Shown: piece after piece, positions 35,543-44,229 of the stretch | Position numbering within the stretch: position 1 is the first letter of the stretch | How the letters are laid out: each line of letters opens with the position of its first letter | Assembly (NCBI RefSeq): GCF_030408435.1 | Contig: NZ_CP047046.1 | Span: 354,572 to 418,571 of the forward strand | From: Corynebacterium auriscanis | GTDB lineage: Bacteria > Actinomycetota > Actinomycetes > Mycobacteriales > Mycobacteriaceae | Direction: 5' to 3' | Length of the DNA stretch: 64,000 nt | The notes under the pieces: generated by a model | The model's database searches: none | What the model saw: the letters and a program-made list of their open reading frames with translations, nothing else | What the model was told of the DNA's origin: nothing | Position numbers and translations under genes: made by a program

Positions 35543-35962
35543 CTAGCTGATCGTCACCTGACCGTCCGCGGCATCAACCTTCTTCGCGGGCTTCATGCCA
35601 TCGCGACTAGGGCCGGCGACCACATCGCCGGTGGCCACATCGAACTTGGACTGATGCTTGGAGCACACCGCGACGGTGCGGGTGCCATCCTTTTCCACCT
35701 TGTCGATGATGCCCTGGGCGTGAGGACAGACATTCGAATACGCCACAAACTGCCCAGCCTGAGGTTGGGCGACAACCCAGCTGCCACTGACGATGGCGCC
35801 CCCTACGGGAATATCGGCTTGGGAGACCGTGGCGGCGTCGTCTTTAGAACCACAGGCAGCCAGCACAGCACCGGCAGCAGAAGTGGCGGTGACCGCAACG
35901 GCCCCCTTCAGAAAAACGCGACGGGACAAAAGGCGAGGACAGGGGACATCGAAAGCGCTCAT
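35543..35962 (-). CDS. Tat-exported Rieske [2Fe-2S] lipoprotein
   Basis: 139 residues from ATG 35962; upstream in-frame starts would precede the signal. A twin-arginine signal (SRRVFLKG) ends in a lipobox LAAC, so the protein should be exported folded and lipid-anchored. The Rieske cluster ligands are CPH (in NVCPHAQG) and CSKH (in AVCSKHQSKFD), with the usual spacing and a GPSRDGMKP loop. It is a soluble-type ferredoxin-like domain rather than a cytochrome bc subunit. Electron partner unknown. Confidence 0.9.
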   Translation of the reverse strand: MSAFDVPCPRLLSRRVFLKGAVAVTATSAAGAVLAACGSKDDAATVSQADIPVGGAIVSGSWVVAQPQAGQFVAYSNVCPHAQGIIDKVEKDGTRTVAVCSKHQSKFDVATGDVVAGPSRDGMKPAKKVDAADGQVTIS

Positions 35963-36036
35963 GGTTCCCATTATGGCACCGCGCGAGGGCGGGGAGCCGC
36001 AACGACGGGGCGTGAGGGAGGGTAACATCGCAGAAC

Positions 36037-37293
36037 ATGACATCTTCGGACGTTATGGAAACCCCTGATGTAATCGGAACACCCCTCACACCAAACGCTA
36101 CGCGCGTGTTGTTGTTGGGTGCCGGCGAGCTCGGCAAGGAAGTCGCCATCGCATTGCAACGTCTCGGCGTGGAGGTGCATGCCGCCGACCGGTACGCCGG
36201 TGCACCGGCTCACCACGTCGCTAACCGTTCGCACGTGTTGAATCTCACCGACGCCACAAGCATACGTGAGCTGGTAGAGCATGTGCGCCCCGATTTCATC
36301 GTTCCGGAAATTGAAGCCATCGCTACCGACGAGCTGGAACGTATTGAAGACGAGGGCCTGGCTACTGTGGTTCCCACAGCGCGCGCTACCCGGTTGACCA
36401 TGAACCGTGAGGGCATCCGCACCTTGGCCAGCGAGGAGTTGGGTTTGCCCACCAGTGCGCACCGGTTTGCATCTACGTTCGAAGAACTCGCAGAAGGCGC
36501 CGAAGACATAGGTTATCCCTGCGTGGTGAAGCCAATCATGAGCAGTAGTGGCAAAGGGCAAACCTTTGTGGCAGGGCCTGACGACCTCGAGGAGGCGTGG
36601 AATGTTGCTATCAGTTCCGCGCGCGTAAATACGCACCGCGTGATTGTAGAGCAGTACATCCCCTTCGATTACGAAATCACGATCCTAACCGTGCGATCCG
36701 TGGATCCGCAGACAGGGGCGGAAGCCACGTGGTTTTGCGAGCCAATCGGGCACCGGCAAGACCGCGGCGACTACGTGGAATCGTGGCAGCCAGCGGAGAT
36801 GAGCGCGGATGCATTGGATAATGCGCGGAGCGTGGCCGCCCGTGTGACCAACGCGCTAGGGGGGCGCGGGGTTTATGGTGTGGAGCTGTTCGTCAAGGGT
36901 GATGATGTGTACTTCTCCGAAGTCAGCCCGCGCCCGCACGATACCGGCATGGTGACGATGGCCACCCAGCGATTCAGCGAGTTCGATCTGCACGCGCGGG
37001 CGGTATTAGGATTGCCGATTGATCCCACGCTGGTGAGCCCTGGTGCTTCCGCCGTGGTCTACGGTTGCGCTAAGACATCCGAAGATGAAGATGAAACCGA
37101 ACCACAGTACTCCGGGCTGCGCGAAGCGATGGCCGTTCCTGAAACCGATGTGCGCATCTTCGGCAAACCCAAGAGCTATCCACGACGTCGTATGGCCGTG
37201 GCTGTCTCTACCGCGGAGACCGTGGCAGAAGCCCGTCAGCGCGCGACGGAGGCCGCAGGCTATGTGAAAGTGGGCTACGGCAAACGGGGTTAG
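36037..37293 (+). CDS. purT: Formate-dependent phosphoribosylglycinamide formyltransferase
   Basis: 418 residues, full length. An ATP-grasp enzyme that makes formyl-GAR from GAR, formate and ATP in purine synthesis. The N-terminal [17 protein letters not shown] dinucleotide-like loop, [16 protein letters not shown]-binding loop, and the ligand segment [15 protein letters not shown] are all present, with [11 protein letters not shown]. An N-terminal extension of ~20 residues precedes the core. It diverges from the Rieske gene with 74 bp between them. Confidence 0.94.
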   Translation: MTSSDVMETPDVIGTPLTPNATRVLLLGAGELGKEVAIALQRLGVEVHAADRYAGAPAHHVANRSHVLNLTDATSIRELVEHVRPDFIVPEIEAIATDELERIEDEGLATVVPTARATRLTMNREGIRTLASEELGLPTSAHRFASTFEELAEGAEDIGYPCVVKPIMSSSGKGQTFVAGPDDLEEAWNVAISSARVNTHRVIVEQYIPFDYEITILTVRSVDPQTGAEATWFCEPIGHRQDRGDYVESWQPAEMSADALDNARSVAARVTNALGGRGVYGVELFVKGDDVYFSEVSPRPHDTGMVTMATQRFSEFDLHARAVLGLPIDPTLVSPGASAVVYGCAKTSEDEDETEPQYSGLREAMAVPETDVRIFGKPKSYPRRRMAVAVSTAETVAEARQRATEAAGYVKVGYGKRG

Positions 37294-37326
37294 GTATCTG
37301 GCCAGCCCAGTCTTAATATTGATGGT

Positions 37327-38265
37327 ATGGGCCATAGCGCAACTGATCTCACTGAAACACGAATCCTGCTGTACTACTGCTTCACTCCGATTGACGATCC
37401 AACCGCGGTGATGTTGTGGCAGCGTGCCCTGTGCGAACAGCTCGGGCTGAAGGGGCGCATCCTGATTAGCGAGCACGGCATCAACGGAACAGTTGGTGGT
37501 TCGCTGGCTAGCTGTAAGCAATACGTTCGCCGTACCCGCGAATTCCCTGGGTTTAAGGCAATGGAGTTCAAGTGGTCGCAGGGCGGGGCAGAGGACTTCC
37601 CGCGGTTGAGCGTGAAGGTGCGCGATGAAATCGTTTCCTTTGGTGCGCCGGGGGAACTGAAGGTCGATGAGAACGGAGTCGTCGGCGGCGGCCAGCATCT
37701 CAAGCCCGAAGAGGTTAACAAGCTGGTTGAAGAGCGCGGCGATGAGGTTGTGTTCTTCGATGGTCGCAACGCAATGGAAGCCCAGATCGGTAAGTTTAAG
37801 AACGCCGTTGTACCCGACGTGAACACCACTCATGACTTCATTAAAGAACTGGAAAGTGGTAAGTACGACTGGATGAAAGACAAGCCGGTCGTCAGCTACT
37901 GCACGGGCGGTATCCGCTGCGAGGTGTTGAGCTCCCTCATGAAAAACCGCGGATTCGAGGAGGTTTACCAAATCGAGGGCGGTATCGTGCGCTATGGCGA
38001 GAAGTTCGGGGATTCTGGCTTGTGGGAGGGGTCACTGTACGTTTTCGATCGCCGTATGCACATGGAATTTACTCCCGACGCCAAAGTGCTGGGCCGCTGC
38101 CGAAACTGCCAGGCGGAAACGAATGATTTTCACAATTGTGTGAATGATCAGTGCCGCGAGCAGATCCTCCTATGCGAGTCATGTGCCGCGGATACGCAAA
38201 AGGCGCACTGCGGAAGGCCGGAGTGCGCTGAAATTGCTGTGAAGTTGGTGACTGCTGCGGAATAA
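37327..38265 (+). CDS. trhO: tRNA uridine hydroxylase, rhodanese-domain (TrhO/UPF0176)
   Basis: 312 residues. An N-terminal acylphosphatase-like domain ([10 protein letters not shown]...[14 protein letters not shown]) is followed by a rhodanese domain with the active Cys192 in [10 protein letters not shown], and a C-terminal zinc-like Cys-rich end ([24 protein letters not shown]). Family knowledge: TrhO hydroxylates U34 of certain tRNAs in an oxygen-dependent reaction. All expected parts are present. Confidence 0.92.
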   Translation: MGHSATDLTETRILLYYCFTPIDDPTAVMLWQRALCEQLGLKGRILISEHGINGTVGGSLASCKQYVRRTREFPGFKAMEFKWSQGGAEDFPRLSVKVRDEIVSFGAPGELKVDENGVVGGGQHLKPEEVNKLVEERGDEVVFFDGRNAMEAQIGKFKNAVVPDVNTTHDFIKELESGKYDWMKDKPVVSYCTGGIRCEVLSSLMKNRGFEEVYQIEGGIVRYGEKFGDSGLWEGSLYVFDRRMHMEFTPDAKVLGRCRNCQAETNDFHNCVNDQCREQILLCESCAADTQKAHCGRPECAEIAVKLVTAAE

Positions 38266-38347
38266 CGGTAGACCCAGGGGCAGAGGGGCGCGACGATGGC
38301 GATAATGACCGCCGTTGTTGGGCAATGGAAGGGGGCTCCGCCTCGGG

Positions 38348-38382
38348 GTCGTGGCAGCGAGTGCTACCACGACCTGTGGTAG
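38348..38382. terminator. Overlapping hairpins between convergent trhO and GNAT genes
   Basis: GTCGTGGCAG (38348-38357) pairs with CTACCACGAC (38364-38373) with one mismatch; CTACCAC (38364-38370) can instead pair with GTGGTAG (38376-38382). The two are mutually exclusive. A short T-run (GGGTTT) follows. Probably a bidirectional terminator. Confidence 0.5.
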
Positions 38383-38388
38383 AAGGGT

Positions 38389-39012
38389 TTACCTTTCCTG
38401 CTTGGCGGCCCGCATCTTGTATTCGTCCAGGTCGAGGTGCATCTCTACGTGCTCGATGCCCTCGGTGACAAACCTATCGCCGGCTTCTGTAAAGCCGTAG
38501 GTCCTGTAGAAATCGTCCAGATAGGTTTGCGCTTCGATCTTGACGATTGGTGCGTTAGTTGAAGGATCGAGAGCCGCAGCGCGGGAAATGCACACTTCCA
38601 GGGCTTCCTGAACAAGCTGGTGAGCGATGCCGTAACCGCGCATGTCCGCGCTCACGCACAAGCGACCTAGGTGTTGAGCCTCTGGCGGGCCAAAGACTCG
38701 GCAGGTGCCTACGAGGCGCAGGGGGGAGCCGGGATCCGGAGTTCCGTGCGGATAGGACGGACCATTGCCTGGATGCACGTAGGCCAAGATATGGTGCGTG
38801 TTGGGGTGCGCGTCGGTGTCGTCAATTTCGGGGAATGGTGCCCGCTGCTCGTTGACAAAAATGTCAACGCGCAGCTTGTATAACGCATGAACTTGATGGC
38901 CGGGCATGGATAGTACATTGCGGCCAGTCACGTGAACTTTCGGCGCACTGATTTCTGGTTCGGCTGAATTGTCCACGACAGATTCGGGCTTGGCGAAGTC
39001 GGTCATGTCCAT
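38389..39012 (-). CDS. GNAT-family N-acetyltransferase
   Basis: 207 residues from 39012 (an ATG two codons later is possible). The GNAT fold is evident: HALYKLRVDIFVNEQRAPFPEID, then LGRLCVSADMRGYGIAHQLVQEAL containing the acetyl-CoA loop R-G-Y-G-I-A, then DDFYRTYGFTEAGD. This is close to the ElaA-like subgroup, whose N-terminal FVNEQ-type segment and CRV strand are seen. It lies 7 bases downstream of the fpr2 stop in the same direction and so may be co-transcribed from the McbR-controlled promoter. The substrate is unknown. Confidence 0.85.
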   Translation of the reverse strand: MDMTDFAKPESVVDNSAEPEISAPKVHVTGRNVLSMPGHQVHALYKLRVDIFVNEQRAPFPEIDDTDAHPNTHHILAYVHPGNGPSYPHGTPDPGSPLRLVGTCRVFGPPEAQHLGRLCVSADMRGYGIAHQLVQEALEVCISRAAALDPSTNAPIVKIEAQTYLDDFYRTYGFTEAGDRFVTEGIEHVEMHLDLDEYKMRAAKQER

Positions 39013-39019
39013 AACCGTA

Positions 39020-40444
39020 CTATTCAGTTTGATCAGTATTCGAGTATTTCACCATTTCTTCGATCGATCGCACCTTTTTGCGCTCGCGGCCTTCGGATTC
39101 GCCCAGCTCACGCTCGTATTTGTCCAGTGCGTACCAGCCGTTCCATGTGGTGTAGGCGATACCCTTGTCCGCCAGCCACTGCTCAACAGCCTCTTCTTCT
39201 GGCTTAGATGGGTCAAAGCCGATGCCGTTGGCGTGGTCTTCCAGCAAATTCGCGACAGTCTCGTTGGCATCGCCCTTGGTGTTGCCGATGAGGCCAACCG
39301 GTCCGCGACGCACCCAACCGGTGGTGTAAACGCCGGGGAGGCGCTCGCGCTGTTCCGCCTCTGGATCTGCCGTACCGGGCACACCTGCGATGCCATCGGC
39401 TGTGGGGCCTTCCGTTAGCACGCGTCCGCCGACGTTGGGGAGAACATTGGTGCGCTCATCCCATGGCAGGGAGTGGAGGGCATCTGACTTGTAACCCACT
39501 GCGCGGTAGACCGCCTGTACGGGCCATTCGTTCAGTTTTCCGGTGCCTTGAACGCGACCGTCTCCCGTGAGCTCAGTGCGCTCGGTGATAAACGCGGTGA
39601 CCTGACCGTTTTCGTCGGTCTTTACCTCGACTGGAGACTCGAAGAAATGAAGGTACAGCTTGTGAGGCGCATCGGTGGGATCGGCGATCGCGTACTGTTC
39701 CAAGATGGTGCACACCATGTCCTGAATCTTGGAATTGCGACGAGCATCTTCAGATGCTTCGTCGTACTGGATGTCCTCAGGATTGACGATGACCTCGATG
39801 GTGTCTGAGTGATTGAGCTCCTTGAGCTCCAGTGGGGTGAACTTCGCCTGGGCAGGGCCGCGGCGACCGAACACGTGGACTTCCTTGGCCTTGTTGTTCT
39901 TCAGGGAGTCGTAAACGTTATCTGGGATCTCGGTGGTGAGTAGCTCATCCCCGGTCTTGGCCAAAACGCGCGCGATGTCCAAGCCTACATTGCCTACGCC
40001 GATCACGGCGACGGATTCTGCATCCAGGTTCCAGGACTCGTCGAAGTGAGGGTTTGCGTCGTAAAAGCCCACAAATTTACCTGCGCCGATGGTGTGCTCG
40101 GCACCTGGGAAGTTCAAGTCCTTGTCGTCGGTCGCGCCGGTGGCGTAAATGATCGCGTCGTAGAATTCCTTGAGCTCGTCGTGGGTGACGTCCTCGCCGA
40201 CGTTGACGTGGCCGAATAGACGTACTTCGGGCTTATCCAGCACGCGGTGGAGGCTCTTGATGATGCCCTTGATTCGTGGGTGGTCGGGGGCAACGCCGTA
40301 ACGGATGAGGCCGAATGGGGCGGGCATCCGTTCGTAGATATCCACGCTGACGTCAATATCGGACTTGGTGAGGGCATCCGAAGCGTAAATTCCAGCGGGG
40401 CCGGAACCAATGACGGCAATGCGCAGAGGGCGATTCGCAGGCAT
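39020..40444 (-). CDS. fpr2: Ferredoxin/flavodoxin-NADP+ reductase of sulfur assimilation
   Basis: 474 residues from ATG 40444, preferred over a TTG at 40483 because GGAAG lies just upstream. An adrenodoxin-reductase-like flavoprotein: FAD loop VIGSGPAGIYASDAL, NADP loop VIGVGNVGLDIARVL, and the C-terminal GWVRRGPVGLIGNTKGDA. It should pass electrons from NADPH to the small iron-sulfur or ferredoxin partner of sulfite reductase. It is divergent from cysI across three McbR-type sites, the same arrangement as in C. glutamicum. Confidence 0.92.
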   Translation of the reverse strand: MPANRPLRIAVIGSGPAGIYASDALTKSDIDVSVDIYERMPAPFGLIRYGVAPDHPRIKGIIKSLHRVLDKPEVRLFGHVNVGEDVTHDELKEFYDAIIYATGATDDKDLNFPGAEHTIGAGKFVGFYDANPHFDESWNLDAESVAVIGVGNVGLDIARVLAKTGDELLTTEIPDNVYDSLKNNKAKEVHVFGRRGPAQAKFTPLELKELNHSDTIEVIVNPEDIQYDEASEDARRNSKIQDMVCTILEQYAIADPTDAPHKLYLHFFESPVEVKTDENGQVTAFITERTELTGDGRVQGTGKLNEWPVQAVYRAVGYKSDALHSLPWDERTNVLPNVGGRVLTEGPTADGIAGVPGTADPEAEQRERLPGVYTTGWVRRGPVGLIGNTKGDANETVANLLEDHANGIGFDPSKPEEEAVEQWLADKGIAYTTWNGWYALDKYERELGESEGRERKKVRSIEEMVKYSNTDQTE

Positions 40445-40528
40445 GTAGTACTTCCAATCGGGTTGATGGAGCGTGTTAGGCAATCTTTAGTTCCCACGTT
40501 AGCGCGGGGCGTTATCAAATCCGAACTA

Positions 40529-40544
40529 TAGACAGACTGGTCTA
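40529..40544. promoter_or_regulatory. McbR-type operator, fpr2/cysI region, perfect
   Basis: TAGAC-AGACTG-GTCTA, an exact match to TAGAC-N6-GTCTA, close to the fpr2 start (85 bp upstream). Confidence 0.85.
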
Positions 40545-40582
40545 TAAAATGCAACTCATTTCGGCGCCGCGTCTTGAATTTC

Positions 40583-40598
40583 TGAACCGGTCGGTCTA
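40583..40598. promoter_or_regulatory. McbR-type operator, fpr2/cysI region, degenerate
   Basis: TGAAC-CGGTCG-GTCTA: a full right half-site with a weak left half (3 of 5). Confidence 0.5.
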
Positions 40599-40619
40599 GT
40601 GTGATGACATCCTTTGTTA

Positions 40620-40635
40620 CAGACTGATCGGTCTA
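40620..40635. promoter_or_regulatory. McbR-type operator before cysI
   Basis: CAGAC-TGATCG-GTCTA, 9 of 10 consensus positions, 105 bp upstream of the cysI start. Confidence 0.75.
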
Positions 40636-40739
40636 CGGCACGCGCTGGGCGTCGAAAACAAAGAGCAGCCACCGGGTGCTCCGGTGGGTCAATGCCCTGC
40701 GAACAACACCGACGAAACCAACAAAGAAAAAGGGAGAAC

Positions 40740-42428
40740 ATGAGTAGCGCAACCGGCACTGCAACCGACCGCCCTCGTCGCAAAAGGGCGAATAAGCCCC
40801 AGGGGCAGTGGCTCGTCGACGGGCGCGAACCGCTCAACGATGACGAGCGGATCAAGCAGGAAGATGCTGGCCTAGGGGTTATTCAGCGCATTCGCGACGT
40901 GTACTCGAAGGAAGGGTTCGACTCGATTCCGGCCGAGGATTTGGCGCCACGCTTCAAATGGGTTGGCCTCTACACGCAGCGCAAGCAAAACATGAGTGGT
41001 GACCTCACCGGTCACCTGACGAATGCGGAGCTGCAGGACAACTACTTCATGCTGCGCATCCGACTGGATGGCGGCCTACTCACCGCGGAGCAGCTTCGCG
41101 TGTTGGGTGAGATTTCTAGCGATTACGCTCGCGATACCGCCGACTTCTCCGACCGTCAGAACCTGCAGCTGCACTGGATCCGAATCGAAGATATGCCTGC
41201 CATCTGGGACAAGCTGGCCGCAGTGGGCCTCGATTCCAACTTCGGTTGTGGCGATGTTCCACGTGTGATTCTTGGTTCACCGGTCGCAGGTATTGCGGCT
41301 GATGAAATTATCGACGCCACCCCGGCCATCGCGGAGATCAAAAAGAATTGGCTCACACGAGAAGAGTTCTCGAACCTGCCGCGCAAATTCAAGTCCGCAA
41401 TCTCCGGCAACCGCCGACAGGATATCACTCACGAGATCCAGGATCTGTCTTTTATCGGCTCTGAGCACCCCGAACACGGCCCGGGCTTTGATGTGTGGGT
41501 TGGCGGAGGGCTTTCGACTAACCCCATGCTGGCCCAGCGACTGGGTGTGTGGGTGCCATTGGACGAAGTCCCGGAAGTATGGGGTGGAGTAGTGCGAATC
41601 TTCCGTGACTACGGTTACCGCCGACTGCGCAACCGGGCTCGCCTAAAGTTCCTAGTGGCGGAATGGGGTGTGGAGAAGTTTCGCCAGGTGCTGGAGGACG
41701 ACTACCTGCAGCGCAAACTCATCGACGGTCCAGCACCGGAAACGGCCCCTGGCTATCGCGACCACATCGGTGTCCATGACCAAAACGATGGCAAAAAGTA
41801 CCTGGGTGTGAAGCCCACCGTGGGGCACACCACCGGTGCTCAACTCCAGCGCTTGGCGGATTTGGCCGACAAGTACGGCGTGGCGCGCCTGCGCACCACG
41901 CCAGACAAGGAGTTGTTGTTCCTCGATGTGGAAGCAGCGCAGGTCGCTGGGTTGGCCGAGGAGCTGGAGGCTGAGGGCCTTTCCGCTAATCCTTCGGCTT
42001 TCCGCCGCGATATCATTTCATGCACTGGCCTAGAGTTCTGCAAGCTGGCGCACACCGTCACCAAGCAGCGTGCGATTGATCTGTGCGACGAGCTGGAAGA
42101 GCGCCTCGGCGACCTCGATGTACCGCTCAAGATCAGCCTCAATGGTTGCCCGAACAGCTGCGCGCGTGCACAGGTGGCAGATATTGGATTTTCCGGCAAG
42201 ATCCTGACGACGGACGAGGGTGAGCGCGTGGAGGGCTTCCAAGTGAACCTCGGTGGCGCATTGGGCTTGAACCCCGCAGTAGGCAAGAAGGTGCGCGGCA
42301 ACCAGGTTTTCTCCACGGATTTGGGAGATTACGTGGTCCGCATCGTGGAGAACTTTAAGTCGGACCGCAACGAGGGTGAACAGTTCCGCGATTGGGTTTT
42401 CCGCGCCGATGAGGAGTTGTTGGTCTAG
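40740..42428 (+). CDS. cysI: Assimilatory sulfite reductase (ferredoxin-dependent type)
   Basis: 562 residues from ATG 40740, chosen for AGGGAGA just upstream; an ORF from 40614 adds Arg/Gln-rich leader that reads across an operator. It reduces sulfite to sulfide with six electrons. Two ferredoxin/siroheme-binding repeats are seen, and the [4Fe-4S]-siroheme cysteines appear as CTGLEFCKLA and NGCPNSCAR. The N-terminal DRQNLQLHWIRIED segment belongs to the same family. It is coupled to cysX, whose GTG overlaps its TAG. Confidence 0.95.
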   Translation: MSSATGTATDRPRRKRANKPQGQWLVDGREPLNDDERIKQEDAGLGVIQRIRDVYSKEGFDSIPAEDLAPRFKWVGLYTQRKQNMSGDLTGHLTNAELQDNYFMLRIRLDGGLLTAEQLRVLGEISSDYARDTADFSDRQNLQLHWIRIEDMPAIWDKLAAVGLDSNFGCGDVPRVILGSPVAGIAADEIIDATPAIAEIKKNWLTREEFSNLPRKFKSAISGNRRQDITHEIQDLSFIGSEHPEHGPGFDVWVGGGLSTNPMLAQRLGVWVPLDEVPEVWGGVVRIFRDYGYRRLRNRARLKFLVAEWGVEKFRQVLEDDYLQRKLIDGPAPETAPGYRDHIGVHDQNDGKKYLGVKPTVGHTTGAQLQRLADLADKYGVARLRTTPDKELLFLDVEAAQVAGLAEELEAEGLSANPSAFRRDIISCTGLEFCKLAHTVTKQRAIDLCDELEERLGDLDVPLKISLNGCPNSCARAQVADIGFSGKILTTDEGERVEGFQVNLGGALGLNPAVGKKVRGNQVFSTDLGDYVVRIVENFKSDRNEGEQFRDWVFRADEELLV

Positions 42429-42646
42429 TGAGCGTTCCCGATCACGACAGCTTGCCCTCTGCGAACGACGCGATTGGTGGCAAAACCGCCTTCATCAACA
42501 GCCGTCGCGCAACCGTCAACAATTGCCCCTATTGCATGTCGGAGAACCTGTGGCCCGACGCGGAAACTGATAATGCCTGGCAGTGCCGGGAATGCCTGCG
42601 GGTGTTCTCGGTGAAACTTCACGGTCAGTTCCAGCGCGGTTTCTAA
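42428..42646 (+). CDS. cysX: Small zinc-ribbon/ferredoxin-like protein of the sulfite reductase operon
   Basis: 72 residues from GTG 42428 overlapping the cysI stop. It contains NCPYCMSENLWP and WQCRECLRVF, two CxxC pairs 27 bases-codons apart as in a zinc ribbon or rubredoxin-like metal site. In C. glutamicum, a small protein at this position is called CysX and was proposed to be ferredoxin-like. I use that name for position and size; a role in electron delivery to CysI is inferred. Confidence 0.7.
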   Translation: MSVPDHDSLPSANDAIGGKTAFINSRRATVNNCPYCMSENLWPDAETDNAWQCRECLRVFSVKLHGQFQRGF

Positions 42647-42716
42647 ATCGTTTTCCGTTGTAACTCGTGGCCTGCACTAGGCTTTGCCGGTTATAACTGG
42701 TGGCCTGCACTAGGCT

Positions 42717-42726
42717 AAGGACAGTG
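42717..42726 (+). promoter_or_regulatory. Probable leaderless promoter of the ABC exporter
   Basis: The -10 element TAGGCT lies 7 bases before GTG 42724, the spacing at which corynebacterial leaderless transcripts start on the start codon. The block GTGGCCTGCACTAGGCT is duplicated at about 42666 and 42700, so a second copy of the -10 exists. No clear -35. Confidence 0.4.
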
Positions 42727-44229
42727 ATTAACCGGCTACCCGAACCCCACGACCCGCATTGGTTGGCCAAGGTCGCATTCGCACCTCGGCCGTGGAATAT
42801 CATCGCGGGTCTGTGCATCATGGTGGGGTTTATTCTCAACGCTTCCGTCCCCATCGTTGTCGGCCGCGCCATCGACCAGGCCGTCGCCACGGGCCAACTA
42901 AGCCGCCTGTGGATGTGGATTGCGGTCCTTGCCGCCATGTTCCTCGCCAACGCGGTGGTTTCCTTCGCCGGGCGCTACCTCTTCCAGCGCTGCATGTTGG
43001 AACTTGCCCACCACCTGCGTACCATCACCACCGATCGCATTCAGGACCCCCGCGGACTATCAACCGTCAGACCGCCCGGCGAGCTCCTCAGCATCGCCAG
43101 CGTAGATACCCGCCGCGTGTCCGAAATCCTCTTTCTCACCGTATTCCCCTTCGGTGAGATCGGCTCCCTGCTGTACGTGGGAGTGGTGGTATTGCTCATC
43201 CACGTACCACTCGGGCTGTTTGTTCTTCTCGCAGCTCCGTGCATTGTTTTCATATCCCTCGCCGCTGCCAAACCCTTGCGCGCCCGATCGGGAGCACGCC
43301 AACGTGGGCTGGCCAAAGCTGCCGCGACCGCCACGGATCTAGTTCACGGACTCCGCATCGTTAAGGGGCTGGGGGCAGTGAGCACCGTCCGCGCCCGCTA
43401 TTCCATTGTTTCAAACGCCGCCTATTCATCGACTATTCGCGCCAACCAGGCACAAGCGCAGCTCAACGCGACAACTGAATTCGCGGGCGCCTTCTACGTT
43501 GTTCTCGTGGGATTTTTCGCCGCATGGTTGGGTGTTCGTGGGGAAATCACCATTGGGGAACTCATTGCGGTTGTTGGAGTGGCACAGTTCGTCATTACCC
43601 CCATGACGATGTTGGGGAAAAACATTTCGTCCAAGGTGGCTTCCGGCGGGGCTTCTGCCGAGCGGATCCTCAGCATCCTCGGGGATCCGGGCCGGGGAGA
43701 GCGGGGCGTCGGGAAAGAAAAAGAAGAAGAACAGCTAGCCAGGAAGTGGGCGCAACAATTCCCGAAAGGTGTGACCACGGTGGCTGCCAGCGAGGAAGTG
43801 GATGCTGACATCGATCGATTTGCGCGTGTGCCAGGATTCGTTGTGGCCCCACATGAAGCCGAGCTGTTTGACGGGACAGTGGGGGAGAACGTGCACGTGA
43901 ACCCCCAAACTGCACAGTGGGCCCTAGACGTGGCACAGTGCGGGGATATCCCAGGTGGGGCTGATAAACGGGTCGGTGAAGAAGGGCGGTTGCTATCCGG
44001 CGGGCAACGACAACGCGTGGCCTTAGCCCGAGCTATCGCTGCGGACCCAGAAGTGCTGATTGTGCAGAACCCAACAACGGCAGTGGACTCGGTCACCCAG
44101 CAGCGGATTGCCGAGGCCGTGGCTAAAGTCCGCGCCGACAAGCTGACCATCGTGGTCACACAAGCGCCCGCGTGGCGCGCCGTGGCCGTGGCGGATTCGG
44201 CAGAGCGCCTGGAGGCCGATAATGCGTAG
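42724..44229 (+). CDS. ABC exporter half-transporter with degenerate ATPase (no P-loop)
   Basis: 501 residues from GTG 42724 (GTG 42700 also in frame). Six-helix type I exporter membrane domain (about 20-300, with the AGRYLFQRCMLELAHHLR coupling region). The nucleotide domain is short: no Walker A; the P-loop position reads TTVAASEEVDAD. It keeps a Q-loop-like APHEAELFDGTV (about 375), a perfect LSGGQRQRVALARA (424 onward) and a Walker B in which LIVQNPTTA replaces the D-E-P core. No H-loop. It must pair with the next gene product, whose features are complementary. Substrate unknown. Confidence 0.85.
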   Translation: MINRLPEPHDPHWLAKVAFAPRPWNIIAGLCIMVGFILNASVPIVVGRAIDQAVATGQLSRLWMWIAVLAAMFLANAVVSFAGRYLFQRCMLELAHHLRTITTDRIQDPRGLSTVRPPGELLSIASVDTRRVSEILFLTVFPFGEIGSLLYVGVVVLLIHVPLGLFVLLAAPCIVFISLAAAKPLRARSGARQRGLAKAAATATDLVHGLRIVKGLGAVSTVRARYSIVSNAAYSSTIRANQAQAQLNATTEFAGAFYVVLVGFFAAWLGVRGEITIGELIAVVGVAQFVITPMTMLGKNISSKVASGGASAERILSILGDPGRGERGVGKEKEEEQLARKWAQQFPKGVTTVAASEEVDADIDRFARVPGFVVAPHEAELFDGTVGENVHVNPQTAQWALDVAQCGDIPGGADKRVGEEGRLLSGGQRQRVALARAIAADPEVLIVQNPTTAVDSVTQQRIAEAVAKVRADKLTIVVTQAPAWRAVAVADSAERLEADNA